From positions 144,066,247-144,130,246 of the forward strand of contig NC_081412.1 of NCBI RefSeq assembly GCF_030272615.1: 64,000 bases of DNA, in the 5' to 3' direction. Shown piece by piece: positions 1 to 11,265 of the stretch. Source of the stretch: Cryptomeria japonica. Lineage: Eukaryota > Streptophyta > Pinopsida > Cupressales > Cupressaceae. Numbering within the stretch: the first letter of the stretch is position 1; every line of letters starts with the position of its first letter. Under the pieces are notes generated by a model. It was given only the letters and a program-made list of their open reading frames with translations. It made no database searches and was not told the DNA's origin. The translations under genes and the position numbers were made by a program.

Positions 1-374
1 GGTTTCATTGATATAAACTAATGTTATATTGGTCATCCACAAGTGTGTTTGGTGGTACACATTCAAGTTTGAGTAAGATGTGTTGGTACACGTTAACAGA
101 GTTATCGTTTGAGGTCGACCTAAGGTGTTTTGGCCTAAGAATTAGCCTGTGATTGCATAAGAGTCAACTTGGATGTGTTTGGAAGGTGTGCCAACATGGT
201 GTGATATATCACACATTTCATTTGCCTTCCACGTCACATTGGAGAAAGTTTTTAAGGTTGATTATTTTTTATTTGCATGTTACATCTAATTAGGTTGACC
301 TAATTAATGTTATTGGGGTATATAAAGGATGGAATCATTGTGTGGATGTATATCAAGTGTGTGTGTGTTGTAAT
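1..374. other. Left flank, possibly part of an older LTR
   Basis: No coding sequence is seen. A TATA-box-like TATATAAA lies at 319-326 in a context that resembles an LTR promoter. The DNA resumes at 8183 after element A, so A was inserted into this older sequence. The window starts inside it, so its family cannot be named. Confidence 0.3.
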
Positions 375-1567
375 TGTAGCGTCCTAAAATTGCGACACTT
401 GCAATTTTGACCGCATTTGGGTCTTCACGATGGCGACGCAACACGCAACCTGAATGGAGACCCCGAAACCTGATTATGACACTGAAAACTGCATTTTCTT
501 GCACCCTGGCCTGAACCTCCTTTGCACCCTGCTGTCCCGGGAGGTGGGACCAGGGCGCCCAGCGCCCTAGTCCCTGGGTCCTATTTTGGGCCCGGTCTCT
601 TTTGGACTTCGGGTCTTTATGTTTGCAAATTGGAAAATTATCTTTCCTGGTCGGCCTAAGGTCGGGAAAATCAGTCTATTAACCCTAATTGGCAAGTATA
701 TAAACTACATTTTCCTCTTTCATTCGATATGATGGAAAAAGCGTGGAAACTATACTCAAGCATTCAAGCATTCCTTCAAGCAATTGATCATTCTAAGTCT
801 CCATTCAAGGCTAAGTGTTGCATTCAAGACAAGGATTCAACCATTGAAGAGGAGATCACTTACAACATACTACTACAACATACAACATACAACATCTATA
901 CCTTCGCACATAAGGATACAAACATCCTTACAACAAGGTATTAGTACTTGTTTTACATTACAGACATTTACATTTACAGCATTGCTCATTTCTTGGTTAA
1001 TTCCAAAACCGGGGTTTGACCTAAAGGCAAACCCCTAATCCCTAACCCCCCAATCGTCTTCGCTTTTCTGTGTGTAGGTTGCAGGTACGCGACTGAAATT
1101 GAAGATCTGGAATCCTTGTGCAGAGACGAATAGATCCCCCTTTGTTTCGCGGATTTTTTGGAGGACCGTGGCGCTCGGGCGCCATCGTCCCGGCAACTTT
1201 CGCTCAAATTTACAGGACAGCGCCGTATCGACATTTTACTGCTAATTCCAGGTCCGCAGCTTCATACTGTATTCCTATCTCAGTTTATAAGCGAATCTTT
1301 CTCACTTTCTATGCATTCCTAGCTTAATTCTTCTATGCACATTCTTTACAAAAGAGGGTAGCCTTGCTGTCATAACCCTTGAAACTCATTTAGCATCCAA
1401 TCTTGCATGGTGTGGGATTGGATCTAGTGGGTTTCAACCCCTCTTTTGAATGTAAAGTCTCTCCCCTAAGTGAAAACCATCAACCCTAGAGTGAATCTCC
1501 CTTCTCTCTCCTTGGAGTTGGAAGAGGGGAGAGCAATTAGGGTTCGATCGCGATTTTCCGCTTTACA
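375..1567 (+). repeat. 5' LTR of element A
   Basis: 1193 bp, TG...CA. It matches 6951-8182 along its whole length. A GC-rich hairpin near 546-574 pairs GGGACCAGGGCGC with GCGCCCTAGTCCC (one mismatch, 3-nt loop). A second lies at 1163-1190, with a 12-bp stem, one mismatch and one G-T pair. Short open frames at 729-944 and 986-1234 recur in the other LTR and look incidental. Confidence 0.92.
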
Positions 1568-1570
1568 TTT

Positions 1571-1588
1571 TGGTGAACCCGACGTGAA
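1571..1588 (+). other. Primer-binding site of element A (candidate)
   Basis: TGGTGAACCCGACGTGAA begins three bases after the 5' LTR. TGG complements a tRNA CCA end, as expected for a primer-binding site. I could not assign the tRNA with confidence. Confidence 0.6.
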
Positions 1589-1911
1589 CATCCTTTCTGA
1601 TTATTCATGGTTAGATCTGAAAATTGGATTCCTTGATTACATTTCCATGTTTGATCTTTTGCAAAATTTTAGAGGTTAATTGCAGAAAAACCCTAAATTT
1701 TCTTTTTAAGTAATTAAGCTTGTGAAATGTCTAAATGTTAATGCTTGTTTCAAATCTACCCTTCTATTACAAATTATCAATTCATATCTATGCTTTAATT
1801 TTGAAAATTAAGTGGTTAAGTGTTAAAACCCTAATTTTTAAAACCCTCTTGATTCAACCTTTGTTCGACAATTTTACTGATCAAAACATCTCCAAATCAG
1901 CTGTAACTTTG

Positions 1912-2706
1912 GATTCCGCAATAAAATCACAATATCTTTCATCCCTGAAAATTTGGAAAAAAGTTGTGAGGACCGTGTGCACTCCGAGCGCCATCGTCCC
2001 CGACATTTTTTCTGAAATTTCGGGAGCTAGATCTTACTGTATTTTTCTGCTAAAATCCAGAATTTTGGCTGATTTTATCAAATCTAACACTTTCAAAATT
2101 ACAGTCAAAGTTGGTCTTGTGATTGCTTGGATTAAGGCTTCTAAACATTCAAAAATCATCGAAATTAAAATTTTGTGTCAAAATTGTGTTCTTACTGTCC
2201 TAAATCTGAAAAGTGTGTTTGCATTCATTCGAAATTTCAGTGCTTTATTCAAATTCTTACAATTTGTGACTTTTGAAATTAAGTGCTTAATTACAAAAAC
2301 TTTAATTTCTGCTTTCAAAATTGAATTTTGCGTGAAATTGAGTCAATTTCTAAATTTCAAAATTTGCATTGCTCTTGACATTCCCTCTAAAATCATAACA
2401 TTGAAAATTTCAGTTTCCCTCTCTTTTTCAAAATTCAAATTTTGCATTTTTCGACAATCTTGGTAGGGTTCAATTTCGAGATTGCAACTTTAATTTGGCC
2501 TATCTACAGATCGTAAAACCACTCAATTTTTTCAGATTAGCTCTAAAATCATCATAACTTTCATCCCTGCAAATTTTGAAAAAATTTGCCGGGACCGTGT
2601 GCACTCCGAAGCGCCACGGTCCCTGACTTTTTTTCTGAAATTTCGGGAGATTGTCCTGATTGTATTTAACAGCTTAAATCCAGAAGATTGGCTGATTTTA
2701 CTGAAA
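1912..2706 (+). repeat. Leader direct repeat of element A (two copies, 622 bp apart)
   Basis: The segments at about 1912-2085 and 2534-2706 are diverged copies of one unit. They share ATCTTTCATCCCTG-like and ATCCAGAA-TTGGCTGATTTTA-like blocks. Each contains the GGACCGTG...CGTCC hairpin block, which also occurs in the LTR at 1163-1190. In the second copy GGGACCGTG (2591-2599) pairs perfectly with CACGGTCCC (2615-2623). The open frame at 1735-2466 across the first copy shows no domain and is probably chance. Confidence 0.7.
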
Positions 2707-2749
2707 ATTGCTACCTCTAAATTCAAAACTTTCTCTCTCTCTCTAGTGC

Positions 2750-4254
2750 ATGAGTTTTACAACAATAAGCCCTACTTACACTATTCCCGTTAGACGAGGC
2801 CGTAGAATTAAGTCTTTCCGAGGTTTAATTACCGAGGAGATGGAACCTAATTTGAATAGCCTTTTTAACGAGGACATGGGTAATTCCTCTAATCCTCCTA
2901 ATAATGAAGAAGCTCTCCATGAGGTTTCTGAAGAACAACTTTCGAAATTGGATAACCAATTTGACGATTTTTGACAATGGATGTCTCAAGAATACCCCGA
3001 TAGTCAAGCTCTTCCTTTTTTGAGGGTCTAACACGTATGCTTCAAAGTGATAAGAATGGAATTGATATTTTGCGTGGTATTGCACACATTGTGGATTTGA
3101 ATGTGATGCCTATGAAGAGTTGTGCTGAAAATTTGGGTTATACACAACCTCCTACTCAAGTCAATCATTCTATTCCTTTGATGACTTCTATTGCTAGCAT
3201 ACCTACCTTTACATCAAACATAATGGCTACTTCTACACAAGACATTCCTCCTGTGATCACCAGTCATGGGGGCAATCCTTCCTCTTCAATTAACCCTCTT
3301 CCTTCATTCAATCTGATTTCTTCATTCGTCCCTTCAATGAGTGTTCCTATTACATCTCCACAAATGAACATGATGCAAGGGGGCAATTCATTCAATCATT
3401 CCATTCCTCCTTGTAGTGTTCCTCCTGTCCAATCATCTCTTATGACTAATTATCATAGAGTCCCACCACCTTACTCTTTACCTTCTTTCAATAACATAAC
3501 ACCTCCATCTCAATCTAACACATCTAATATGAACTCTTCGACTGAAGCGACCATTAACAATCTTGCACAAACTGTCTCTTCTTTACAGCAACAAATTGCT
3601 TCTATGAATCAATCTAAGTTTAGTGTGCCCACATTTGATGTTGCGAGCCCACTTTCTCTTGACATTGTTCGAGCTATTCCTCCTAAACATGTTGAAATCC
3701 CGCATTTGGAGCTTTATAATGGTAAAGGTGATCCTCTAACACATGTTAAGACTTTTCAAACAATATGTACTGATTTTGCTTATGACCAAAGGTTGCTTGC
3801 AAAACTGTTCACTAGAACATTAAGAGACAAAGCCCTACAATGGTATTGCTCATTGCCTTCCTATTCTATTACTTCTTTCGAACAACTTGCAAATGCTTTC
3901 ATTCAACAATTTCAAAACAATATAAGTCCTAAAGTTACTTTGATTGATTTAATGCATTGTAAACAAGGTGTTAAAGAAAAAGTGACTGATTTCATTGGTA
4001 GATATAAGCATTTGTATGCTCAAATTTCTTTTCCAGTGCCTGACAATGATATTCAAAGAATCTTTATTTCTAATTTACAAAAAGATATTCGAGACAAACT
4101 TCTATTTTCTGAGTTTACTTCTTTCCAACAGTTGTGTGCAACTCTTCACAATTATCAACTGACTGTGAGTCAAATGGAACAATCACATCCTATGGCTCTG
4201 AGTGATAAGGGTGATAGCAGTCAACAACCATTTGGGAAGTTTAAACCGAACTGA
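2750..4254 (+). CDS. Gag coding region of element A
   Basis: This encodes the structural Gag that would build the cytoplasmic particle. A short acidic N-terminal part lies near 2750-2974. The main frame starts at 3037 and gives about 405 residues. Its first 220 residues are Pro/Ser/Asn-rich and of low complexity. A retrotransposon Gag core follows at about residues 225-330, with LYNGKGDPLTHVKTF and DKALQWYCSLP as the clearest family motifs. A short coiled segment (TVSSLQQQIASMNQ) precedes the core. The continuation with the knuckle and protease-like part follows at 4294. Element copies are fossils; this one is nearly whole in this part. Confidence 0.85.
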
Positions 4255-4293
4255 GATTCCATCAAATTCAATGAAAACATCATCAACAACAAT

Positions 4294-5898
4294 GTGAATG
4301 CAGCATCAGGTGTGCCTCCTATTTCTAAATTTTTCAAGAAAGAAAGAAAGTATACTCCTTTGGATGAATCATTGCATAGTATTATGAATAAGTTATTGGA
4401 ACAAAATGTGCTTACTCTTCCTCCTATAAGGCAAATTGATCCTGCAAAGATTACTTCACCTTATTTTGATAACAAAGCCTTTTGTCAATTTCATCGTCAG
4501 CCTGGGCATGATACTAAAAAATGTTTTTCTTTAAAGGGTAAAATTCAAGATTTGATTGATAATAATACTATTTCTGTTTCTGGAGTGAATGATAAAGGCA
4601 ATACATCTGTAGCTCCTCCTAATCAAAATCTTCAGATTTTCACTGATCCATTACCTTCTCATACCTCTAATGCGATTGAGACTAATGATTCCTCTCTTTC
4701 ATCTGATGGTCTTGTGTCTATGACTCCGAATGTGATTAACTTTGTAGAGCAGCAGAAAATCCCTAAAGAACCTTCCATCACATTTGATTCCAGTGAAACT
4801 ATCAGGGCACCTGATGGTCCTTTATATATAGTTGCAAAAGTCAAGAACACACCTTGCCGTGGAGTGCTTATTGATCCTTCTTGTATGATTAATGTCATTA
4901 CTAAAGAATTTCTTTTTACTTTGCAATTGAATCAAGTAATCTATGATGAAATAGATGTGGTTGTGAAACTATTTGATGCATTTTCTTCTCCTGCAATTGG
5001 TTCTATTACATTGCCTATTGAGGTCCATAACAAGTCCCTTGATGTGAACTTTGCTATTATTTCTTCATCCGAACAATTTCGTGTGAAGCTTGGCTATCCT
5101 TGGCTATCTTCCATGAAAGCTATTGCTTCTCCTATTCATAAGTGTTTGAAATTTCCCCATAATTGTTTGAAATTTCCCCATAATGGTGAAATTGTTACTA
5201 TCAATCATAGTCTCTTTAAACCAGCTGAAAGAACTTCTAGCGTTCCTCTTGATTACTTTTGGCCTAAACAATTCCAATCTCTTCCTCCGCGAAGTGATCA
5301 TCTTTTCAAATCTTATCAAAAGTGGAAAACAGATATGATCCTATCTCTAAGTGAACCTAGAACACCCAAACTTGACATTCCTATCATTCTTGAGAAGGAA
5401 GTTCTTCCTTTGAAAGATAAAACTAATGTCTTTCCTCAAGAAGATTCCCAACCCATCCCTATGGATGTGACTATGCCTATGATTAATAAACTTCCTAAAA
5501 GTAGACCTATCCCTCCTCGTCATGATGGACTTGGTCTTCTTCCTAAACCAAATATTCCTCCTTTGTATGGAGCAGTTCCTCCTCCTTCTTTTTATAGAGA
5601 GAAGAGACCTTCTTCTTCTCCTATTATCCAGCCTAAGAGACCACAACCTAAACACCCAAGTGATAAGGATGAGAACATTCCTCCTCCTCAATCTTCTTCA
5701 CTTCCTACTAAGACTAGACGAAATCGTTCTGCACGTGAACGCCGACAAAAGCGTCGTCTTAGAGCTCAAGCAGTTGCTTCTCAAACTTTGCAATCTCCAA
5801 AAACACCTTCAAAAAGCATTATTCCATTTTCTCCTCAGCCGATGATTGAGCCGAAATCTACTAAACATAAGATGCATGATGGTCTTGATCCTGTGTGA
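4294..5898 (+). CDS. Gag C-terminus and protease-like region of element A
   Basis: About 534 residues. A CQFHRQPGHDTKKC knuckle at about residues 64-77 has the CxxHxxxxHxxxxC spacing typical of Tat-lineage Gag. A retropepsin-like region follows at about residues 170-300. It includes GPLYIVAKVKNTPCRGVLID and later KLGYPWLSSMKAIASPIHKC, the usual Tat block downstream of the protease. The rest is a Pro-, Ser- and Lys/Arg-rich tail with RRNRSARERRQKRRLRAQA, a possible RNA-binding or nuclear-targeting stretch. Nothing like reverse transcriptase follows. Protease activity cannot be judged from sequence alone. Confidence 0.78.
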   Translation: MNAASGVPPISKFFKKERKYTPLDESLHSIMNKLLEQNVLTLPPIRQIDPAKITSPYFDNKAFCQFHRQPGHDTKKCFSLKGKIQDLIDNNTISVSGVNDKGNTSVAPPNQNLQIFTDPLPSHTSNAIETNDSSLSSDGLVSMTPNVINFVEQQKIPKEPSITFDSSETIRAPDGPLYIVAKVKNTPCRGVLIDPSCMINVITKEFLFTLQLNQVIYDEIDVVVKLFDAFSSPAIGSITLPIEVHNKSLDVNFAIISSSEQFRVKLGYPWLSSMKAIASPIHKCLKFPHNCLKFPHNGEIVTINHSLFKPAERTSSVPLDYFWPKQFQSLPPRSDHLFKSYQKWKTDMILSLSEPRTPKLDIPIILEKEVLPLKDKTNVFPQEDSQPIPMDVTMPMINKLPKSRPIPPRHDGLGLLPKPNIPPLYGAVPPPSFYREKRPSSSPIIQPKRPQPKHPSDKDENIPPPQSSSLPTKTRRNRSARERRQKRRLRAQAVASQTLQSPKTPSKSIIPFSPQPMIEPKSTKHKMHDGLDPV

Positions 5899-6950
5899 GT
5901 TAAAGATCCTATTTTTATAAATCTTGATGATGATATAGATGAAAATGCTACTTCTCCTATTCATTCTGATAGTGAATATGAACTTGTTGATATTGATAAC
6001 CATTTATCTAATGAATTTTCTAAAGCACTTATCCTAGCTCCTAGACAAGAATAACGTGGCTTGGAACATGAACATAGCCCTTGTTTGGATCTTGTGATAG
6101 CTCCATCTGCTGTGTTGAATGTTCCTCCTCTAGCGTGTTCCCTGCCTTCCCGAAACATTGATCAGCAAGATCGGGGGGTAGATGACGTGCTAGACTAGTT
6201 ACATTAGCATAGCAGATTCTCTCCTCCTCTCTTGTGTTACTTCTTCTATACGTTATTCTCATTCTTCTATTTGTTGTCCTTGGTGTTGTCTACTTGAGGA
6301 CGATGCAAAGCATGGAGATCTCTTTTGGTCTCTCTCATGTTGACTCAAAAGACACATGTGTTCCCTTCTTCTAGGTGACCTTCCTTGATTGGGGAATGAA
6401 GAACAATTATGCATACATACATATGATATATATACATGAATTATCATACAGCATACTGACCCCGAGGAAAGTGAAGTCACCTCGTGCTTTGTGTTTTATG
6501 TCTATTATCCTTGGGCTTATCTCACACTTGGGGGCTAAATCCTTGTGATAATGTGCTCCTTTCCCTTTTTCATTTTCTTATATGTATCACTACCTTAAAG
6601 CAATCACCCCCGGTGAGGCGTGTGCGATCGCTTTAACGTAGGGGGGCATACATCCCGTTCATATCTTTTCAAGATACTTGAAAATTTCTTGACAAATTTA
6701 GCTTTGCCTTGAAAATTTTTGATATCTTTCTTGCATGACTCATAGTGAGGGAACCTTACTACTGACAGTCATGGTTCTCCCTCGTGATCTTCCCTTTTAC
6801 TTTGTCAATCGAAGTCGTAAGATCCTTAGTCCACTGGGGGCTTGGTGTATCTTGCCTCCTTGACGTGGTGAAAGTCTTTCAATGTTGTTTCCTTGTACTT
6901 TACCGGAAGTATGAGCATACGCCTATACTCCCGCTAAAGTGGGGGCTAAA
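5899..6950 (+). other. 3' noncoding region and polypurine tract of element A
   Basis: About 1 kb without convincing coding sequence lies between the protease-like region and the 3' LTR. Its last 13 bases (6938-6950) read AAGTGGGGGCTAAA-like and abut the LTR, the expected place for plus-strand priming. The space where pol would lie is simply absent in this element type. Confidence 0.65.
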
Positions 6951-8182
6951 TGTAGCGTCCTAAAATTGTGACACTTGCAATTTCGACCGCATTTGGGTCT
7001 TCACGATGGCGACGCAACATGCAACCTGAATGGAGACCCCGAAACCTGATTATGACACTGAAAACTGCATTTTCTTGCACCCTGGCCTGAACCTCCTTTG
7101 CACCCTGCTGTCCCGGGAGGTGGGACCAGAGCGCCCAGCGCCCTGGTCCCCTGGTCCTTTAGGACTAGGGCACCCAGCGCCCTGGTCCCTGGGTCCTATT
7201 TTGGGCCCGATCTCTTTTGGACTTCGGGTCTTTATGTTTGCAAATTGGAAAATTATCTTTCCTGGTCGGCCTAAGGTCGGGAAAATCAGTCTATTAACCC
7301 TAATTGGCAAGTATATAAACTACATTTTCCTCTTTCATTCGATATGATGGAAAAAACGTGGAAACTATACTCAAGCATTCAAGCATTCCTTCAAGCAATT
7401 GATCATTCTAAGTCTCCATTCAAGGCTAAGTGTTGCATTCAAGACAAGGATTCAACCATTGAAGAGGAGATCACTTACAACATACTACTACAACATACAA
7501 CATACAACATCTATACCTTCGCACATAAGGATACAAACATCCTTACAACAAGGTATTAGTACTTGTTTTACATTACAGACATTTACATTTACAGCATTGC
7601 TCATTTCTTGGTTAATTCCAAAACCGGGGTTTGACCTAAAGGCAAACCCCTAATCCCTAACCCCCCAATCGTCTTCGCTTTTCTGTGTGTAGGTTGCAGG
7701 TACGCGGCTGAAATTGAAGATCTGGAATCCTTGTGCAGAGACGAACAGATCCCCCTTCGTTTCGCGGATTTTTCGGAGGATCGTGGCGCTCGGGCACCAT
7801 CGTCCCGGCAACTTTCGCTCAAATTTATAGGACAGCGCCGTATCGACATTTTACTGCTAATTCCAGGTCCGCAGCTTCATACTGTATTCCTATCTCAGTT
7901 TATAAGCGAATCTTTCTCACTTTCTATGCATTCCTAGCTTAATTCTTCTATGCACATTCTTTACAAAAGAGGGTAGCCTTGCTGTCATAACCCTTGAAAC
8001 TCATTTAGCATCCAATCTTGCATGGTGTGGGATTGGATCTTGTGGGTTTCAACCCCTCTTTTGAATGTAAAGTCTCTCCCCTAAGTGAAAACCATCAACC
8101 CTAGAGTGAATCTCCCTTCTCTCTCCTTGGAGTTGGAAGAGGGGAGAGCAACTAGGGTTCGATCGCGATTTTCCACTTTACA
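6951..8182 (+). repeat. 3' LTR of element A
   Basis: 1232 bp, about 98.5% identical to the 5' LTR by eye. It is longer because a GC-rich block near 7131-7188 is tandemly duplicated by about 39 bp, so the hairpin GGGACC...GGTCCC appears twice (7122-7150 and 7162-7188). Confidence 0.92.
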
Positions 8183-10389
8183 ATAATGAAGGTGATTTAT
8201 GATGTGTTTTTGAACAATGAACAATGATCAACATTTCAGTGGATGTGTTTCCTTGCAGCTCAATCCTATTGATATTTCACTATCATAAGTTTTGTATCTT
8301 GCCTTGAAAAAGTGATCTTCAATATTTTTCAAGTCCTTATTTTATCTTTAGGTTGATAAATTGTCTTTTTATAGGGGTGTCTAGGTAAATTTCTAATTAG
8401 GCCAACCTCCAACGATCATGTTGAGCCATGGTGATCAATTATTGGTAGGAAAATATCACTCTTGCCCCGATTCAAATTTGGGCCCATTGAGAAGGACTAG
8501 GGCGTTGGGGGCCATGGTCCTTTGCATAAGGGACCAAAATAAGGCTACAGGGGGAGGGGTACCCCACTAGGGGACCCATCAATGGGTGCTCATGGGGACC
8601 TAGACAAGTGAGGAGGATAGGACATGCTAAAGTAGGGGCACAAACATGAGGTGTAAATTGGCCTAGTGACAAGTTACGATGCTACACTAACAAATCTAAA
8701 ATAAACCTAATGGATTAATGATTAATGTTATGGTGGATATATTCTTAGACTAAAAAATCTATAATGAACTTAAATAATTAATGCTTAATAATATAATGGA
8801 TAGATGCTTAGAATAACAAATTTAAAATGAATCTAATGGATAATAATTAATGATATGATGGATAGATGGTTAGACTAAAAAATCTAAATTGAACCTAATA
8901 GATTAATGATTAACTATATGATGGATAGATTCTTAGACTAACAAATATAAAATGAATCTAATGAATTAATGATTAACTATATGAAAGTGAATGAGATACA
9001 ATAGTAAGATGGATGGATGTAGGTTTCATGCCATGGAAAAATGATTTTAGAAGTGGGAATCAGAAGATGGAAAAAATGAAGAGGGATGAAAAAAATTAAA
9101 TACACATCTAGGATAAAAACATGATGGATGGTATAATTGAGCTAGATAATGATATTGGGATGGATGAGGAGGAAATTTATGATTGAATAATAAAACAAAA
9201 TATAGTGAGCATGTAATTTGATATAGAATTGGATAGTATGTACCATGGTATGAGGAAAAAAATGTGACTCTATATCCCATGTATATAAATGACGTGACAA
9301 AACAAAAGGATAATAAAAATTAATTGAAGGTCTTGAAAGACCTTAATGGGTATAGTGCTAGATAACCACAAATAGAAGTAAATCCTTAGAGTATAACACA
9401 AAGTCTCGATGAACCTTGGTGTGTATAACAAACGACCATACAAACATGACACATGAAAGATCCATAAAATTACCCTAGTTTCATTGATCAAAGCACACAA
9501 TGATATGAAAGATCATGGTGAACCTGAGTAGGTAAAGTGGGAGGCTAAAAAGAAAAAAGAAAATCCAAAAATAGGCATGAAAATAAATACACCCTTATTA
9601 TTTTTTTCCAAAATATAGTGAGTGGGAGAATGGTGCCTAATGTAAGGAATGATATATATTTCAAAGGAAAGGGATTCATGGGTAGGACCTAAGACTTAAC
9701 TAGAAAAAGACAAAGAAGGGGAATGTGACTAAAGAGACTACATGATAATGTATTAGTACAATCTTGAGAAGTGTTATTGATTATGTCTGAGTGATACAAT
9801 CACAAGTTTGACCATGGGGAAAAGAAACACATGATTAGGGGACTAAGAAATGGCTAAAGATTACTCTCTATACAAGGGGAGGTTAGTATTTCGGATGGAA
9901 GAGATAGATAACAAATATGTTGTGAGAATATTTACATGTGAGAGTGAGTGGACCAAGTTCATAGTGGCATGCGAATAAATAAGGGTTAAATGGAAGTTCA
10001 CACATGAAACTCAAAAATGGGGCAATAGCCAAGTCATGAGAGGATTAACTTGGAATATGATGGGGATGGGGAAGATATGATGGATTAAAAATCAATAAAG
10101 GGATAATAGGGTGAGATAAAAAAATTAGTAGTGTTGGATGACACAAGGATAATGGGAGAACCTATAAGATAATGGAGTTTCCTTCCACACATGGTGCCTA
10201 TTTACTAGGTTTTCAGTATGGTAATTATCCAAAGTACCACAAGAATTGGTTTTCACCATAGGACAAATTATTTATCTTTACTAATTTTTTATTTTTATAG
10301 ATTTTTAGTTATTTTCTTGATATTTTCTCATTTTTGAAAGTGAAATGTTGAGTGGAATTAAGCATATAATTCTTTAAGATTGATTATAT
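8183..10389. other. Degenerate intergenic DNA
   Basis: No gene is supported. The first 500 bases continue the sequence into which element A inserted. A GC-richer patch at 8490-8600 contains GGACTAGGGCG...CCATGGTCC, reminiscent of the hairpin blocks in element A's LTR. From 8990 to 10389 the DNA is AT-rich with only short incidental frames. It could be decayed retroelement DNA upstream of the integrase fragment, but I cannot name it. Confidence 0.5.
8689..8986 (+). repeat. 63-bp minisatellite, about 4.7 copies
   Basis: Units start at about 8689, 8752, 8815, 8877 and 8940, and the last is partial. Each follows AACAAATCTAAAATGAACCT, then TAATGGATTAATGATTAATG, then a GGATAGATTCTTAGACT ending. 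Copies are roughly 80-90% alike, so the array is old. Confidence 0.85.
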
Positions 10390-10960
10390 TGAGTAGTTTA
10401 TCCATGATTTTCCCTTATAAAGTAGCAAAATAAAAAGCACATGGTCCATATTTAGTTGTAATGACATAAGGACCCAACCAATTAAGTTAAAATTTCCTTT
10501 TTTTCTTAATCTTGAAGATATATTTGGTTTTTTAGTAAAATGTCACCAATATGGAAGTCTCTAGTTTTGATTTTTTTTTATTGTATATTCTTTGGAAGTT
10601 ATTTTGATAAGCTTACATATAATTGAAGGCATTGAGGCATCATTCATCTAGAAGCTCTAATTGATGTATGCATATAATCCGATACTATTCATCATCAATA
10701 AGATTCTTCAATGATATGTGTAATGATGGGAGTTCCACTTCAATTGACAAGATGGTGTTGATACCAAATATAAGGGAATGTGGCATGGTGCTAATAGGTG
10801 TTTGAATACTAGAATGATATGTCCATATGGAAGTATTGAGGTGAATATTCCAATTATAACTAGTGTCATTGAAAATATTATTGAGGATTTTAAGAAATAT
10901 TGGTTGTCTCAACCTAGCTACTATCTTGAGGGTAGTAGGGGTGGACCAACAATGTTGGAG
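10390..10960 (-). mobile_element. Ty3/gypsy integrase C-terminal fragment (fossil)
   Basis: Read on the minus strand, the clearest stretch (10685-10912) contains SIWTYHSSIQTP and ILSIEVELPSLHISL. These match the end of the integrase core and the following region of Ty3/gypsy pol (compare the usual WAYRTSxxTxxGxTPYxLVYG and VEIPSLR). Weaker matches extend on both sides, including a W-GPYVI-like block near 10450-10480. No LTRs could be tied to it. It is broken several times and short, so it is an old remnant. The plus-strand frame at 10778-11158 over the same DNA is a shadow. Confidence 0.72.
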
Positions 10961-11265
10961 GATGTGGAAGCATTCATAGAGGGTGAAAAAAACATTTTTC
11001 TTAAGACGATTTTTATTATCAATGATGATGGTATATGGGATTCCATAATGGAAAATGATATAGTAAATGATGAACTTAGTATTTGGGTGTCAATGATGAA
11101 GGTGAGGGGAATGGATTCTACCCACTTCATAAAAAAACTAATTGACGATGACAATTAATTTGTGGAGATTGGAAGATGGGGATAAAAAATTTCAACTAAT
11201 TGAAAGGCCCATTGAGAAATGGGCCAATAAGTAGGGATGGGTTACAATGTTGTTAACATGCAAGA
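10961..11265. other. Short gap before unit F1
   Basis: No feature is seen apart from CAAGA at 11261-11265, the left target duplication of F1. Confidence 0.6.

Larger units (their letters stand above)
375..8182 (+). mobile_element. Element A: Tat-type Ty3/gypsy LTR retrotransposon carrying gag-pro only
   Basis: Two long direct repeats (375-1567 and 6951-8182) begin TGTAGCGTCC and end TTTACA. They enclose a primer-binding-site-like TGGTGAACCC, a long leader, gag, a protease-like region and a polypurine tract. Flanks are GTAAT (370-374) and ATAAT (8183-8187), a 5-bp target duplication with one difference. No reverse transcriptase, RNase H or integrase was found in any frame between the LTRs, so this is a non-autonomous element that would need enzymes from a relative. 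The Tat assignment rests on the CxxHxxxxHxxxxC knuckle and on the protease-proximal sequence, both familiar from Tat/Ogre-type Gag-Pro. By eye the LTRs differ at about 18 sites over 1.19 kb (about 1.5%), nearly all transitions. Under an assumed conifer rate of 1-2e-9 per site per year that is a few million years. Coding looks nearly whole for its type, with perhaps one or two breaks. Confidence 0.88.

Noticed and set aside
729-944. Short frames repeated in both LTRs of element A (also 7344-7559)
   Set aside because: Duplicated only because LTRs are copies of each other. No initiation context or domain.
1735-2466. 243-codon frame in element A's leader
   Set aside because: Lies before gag, spans a leader repeat, has Phe/Ile/Lys-rich low-complexity composition and no domain.
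10778-11158. 126-codon plus-strand frame
   Set aside because: It overlaps the minus-strand integrase fragment, which has clear family motifs. The plus frame has none.
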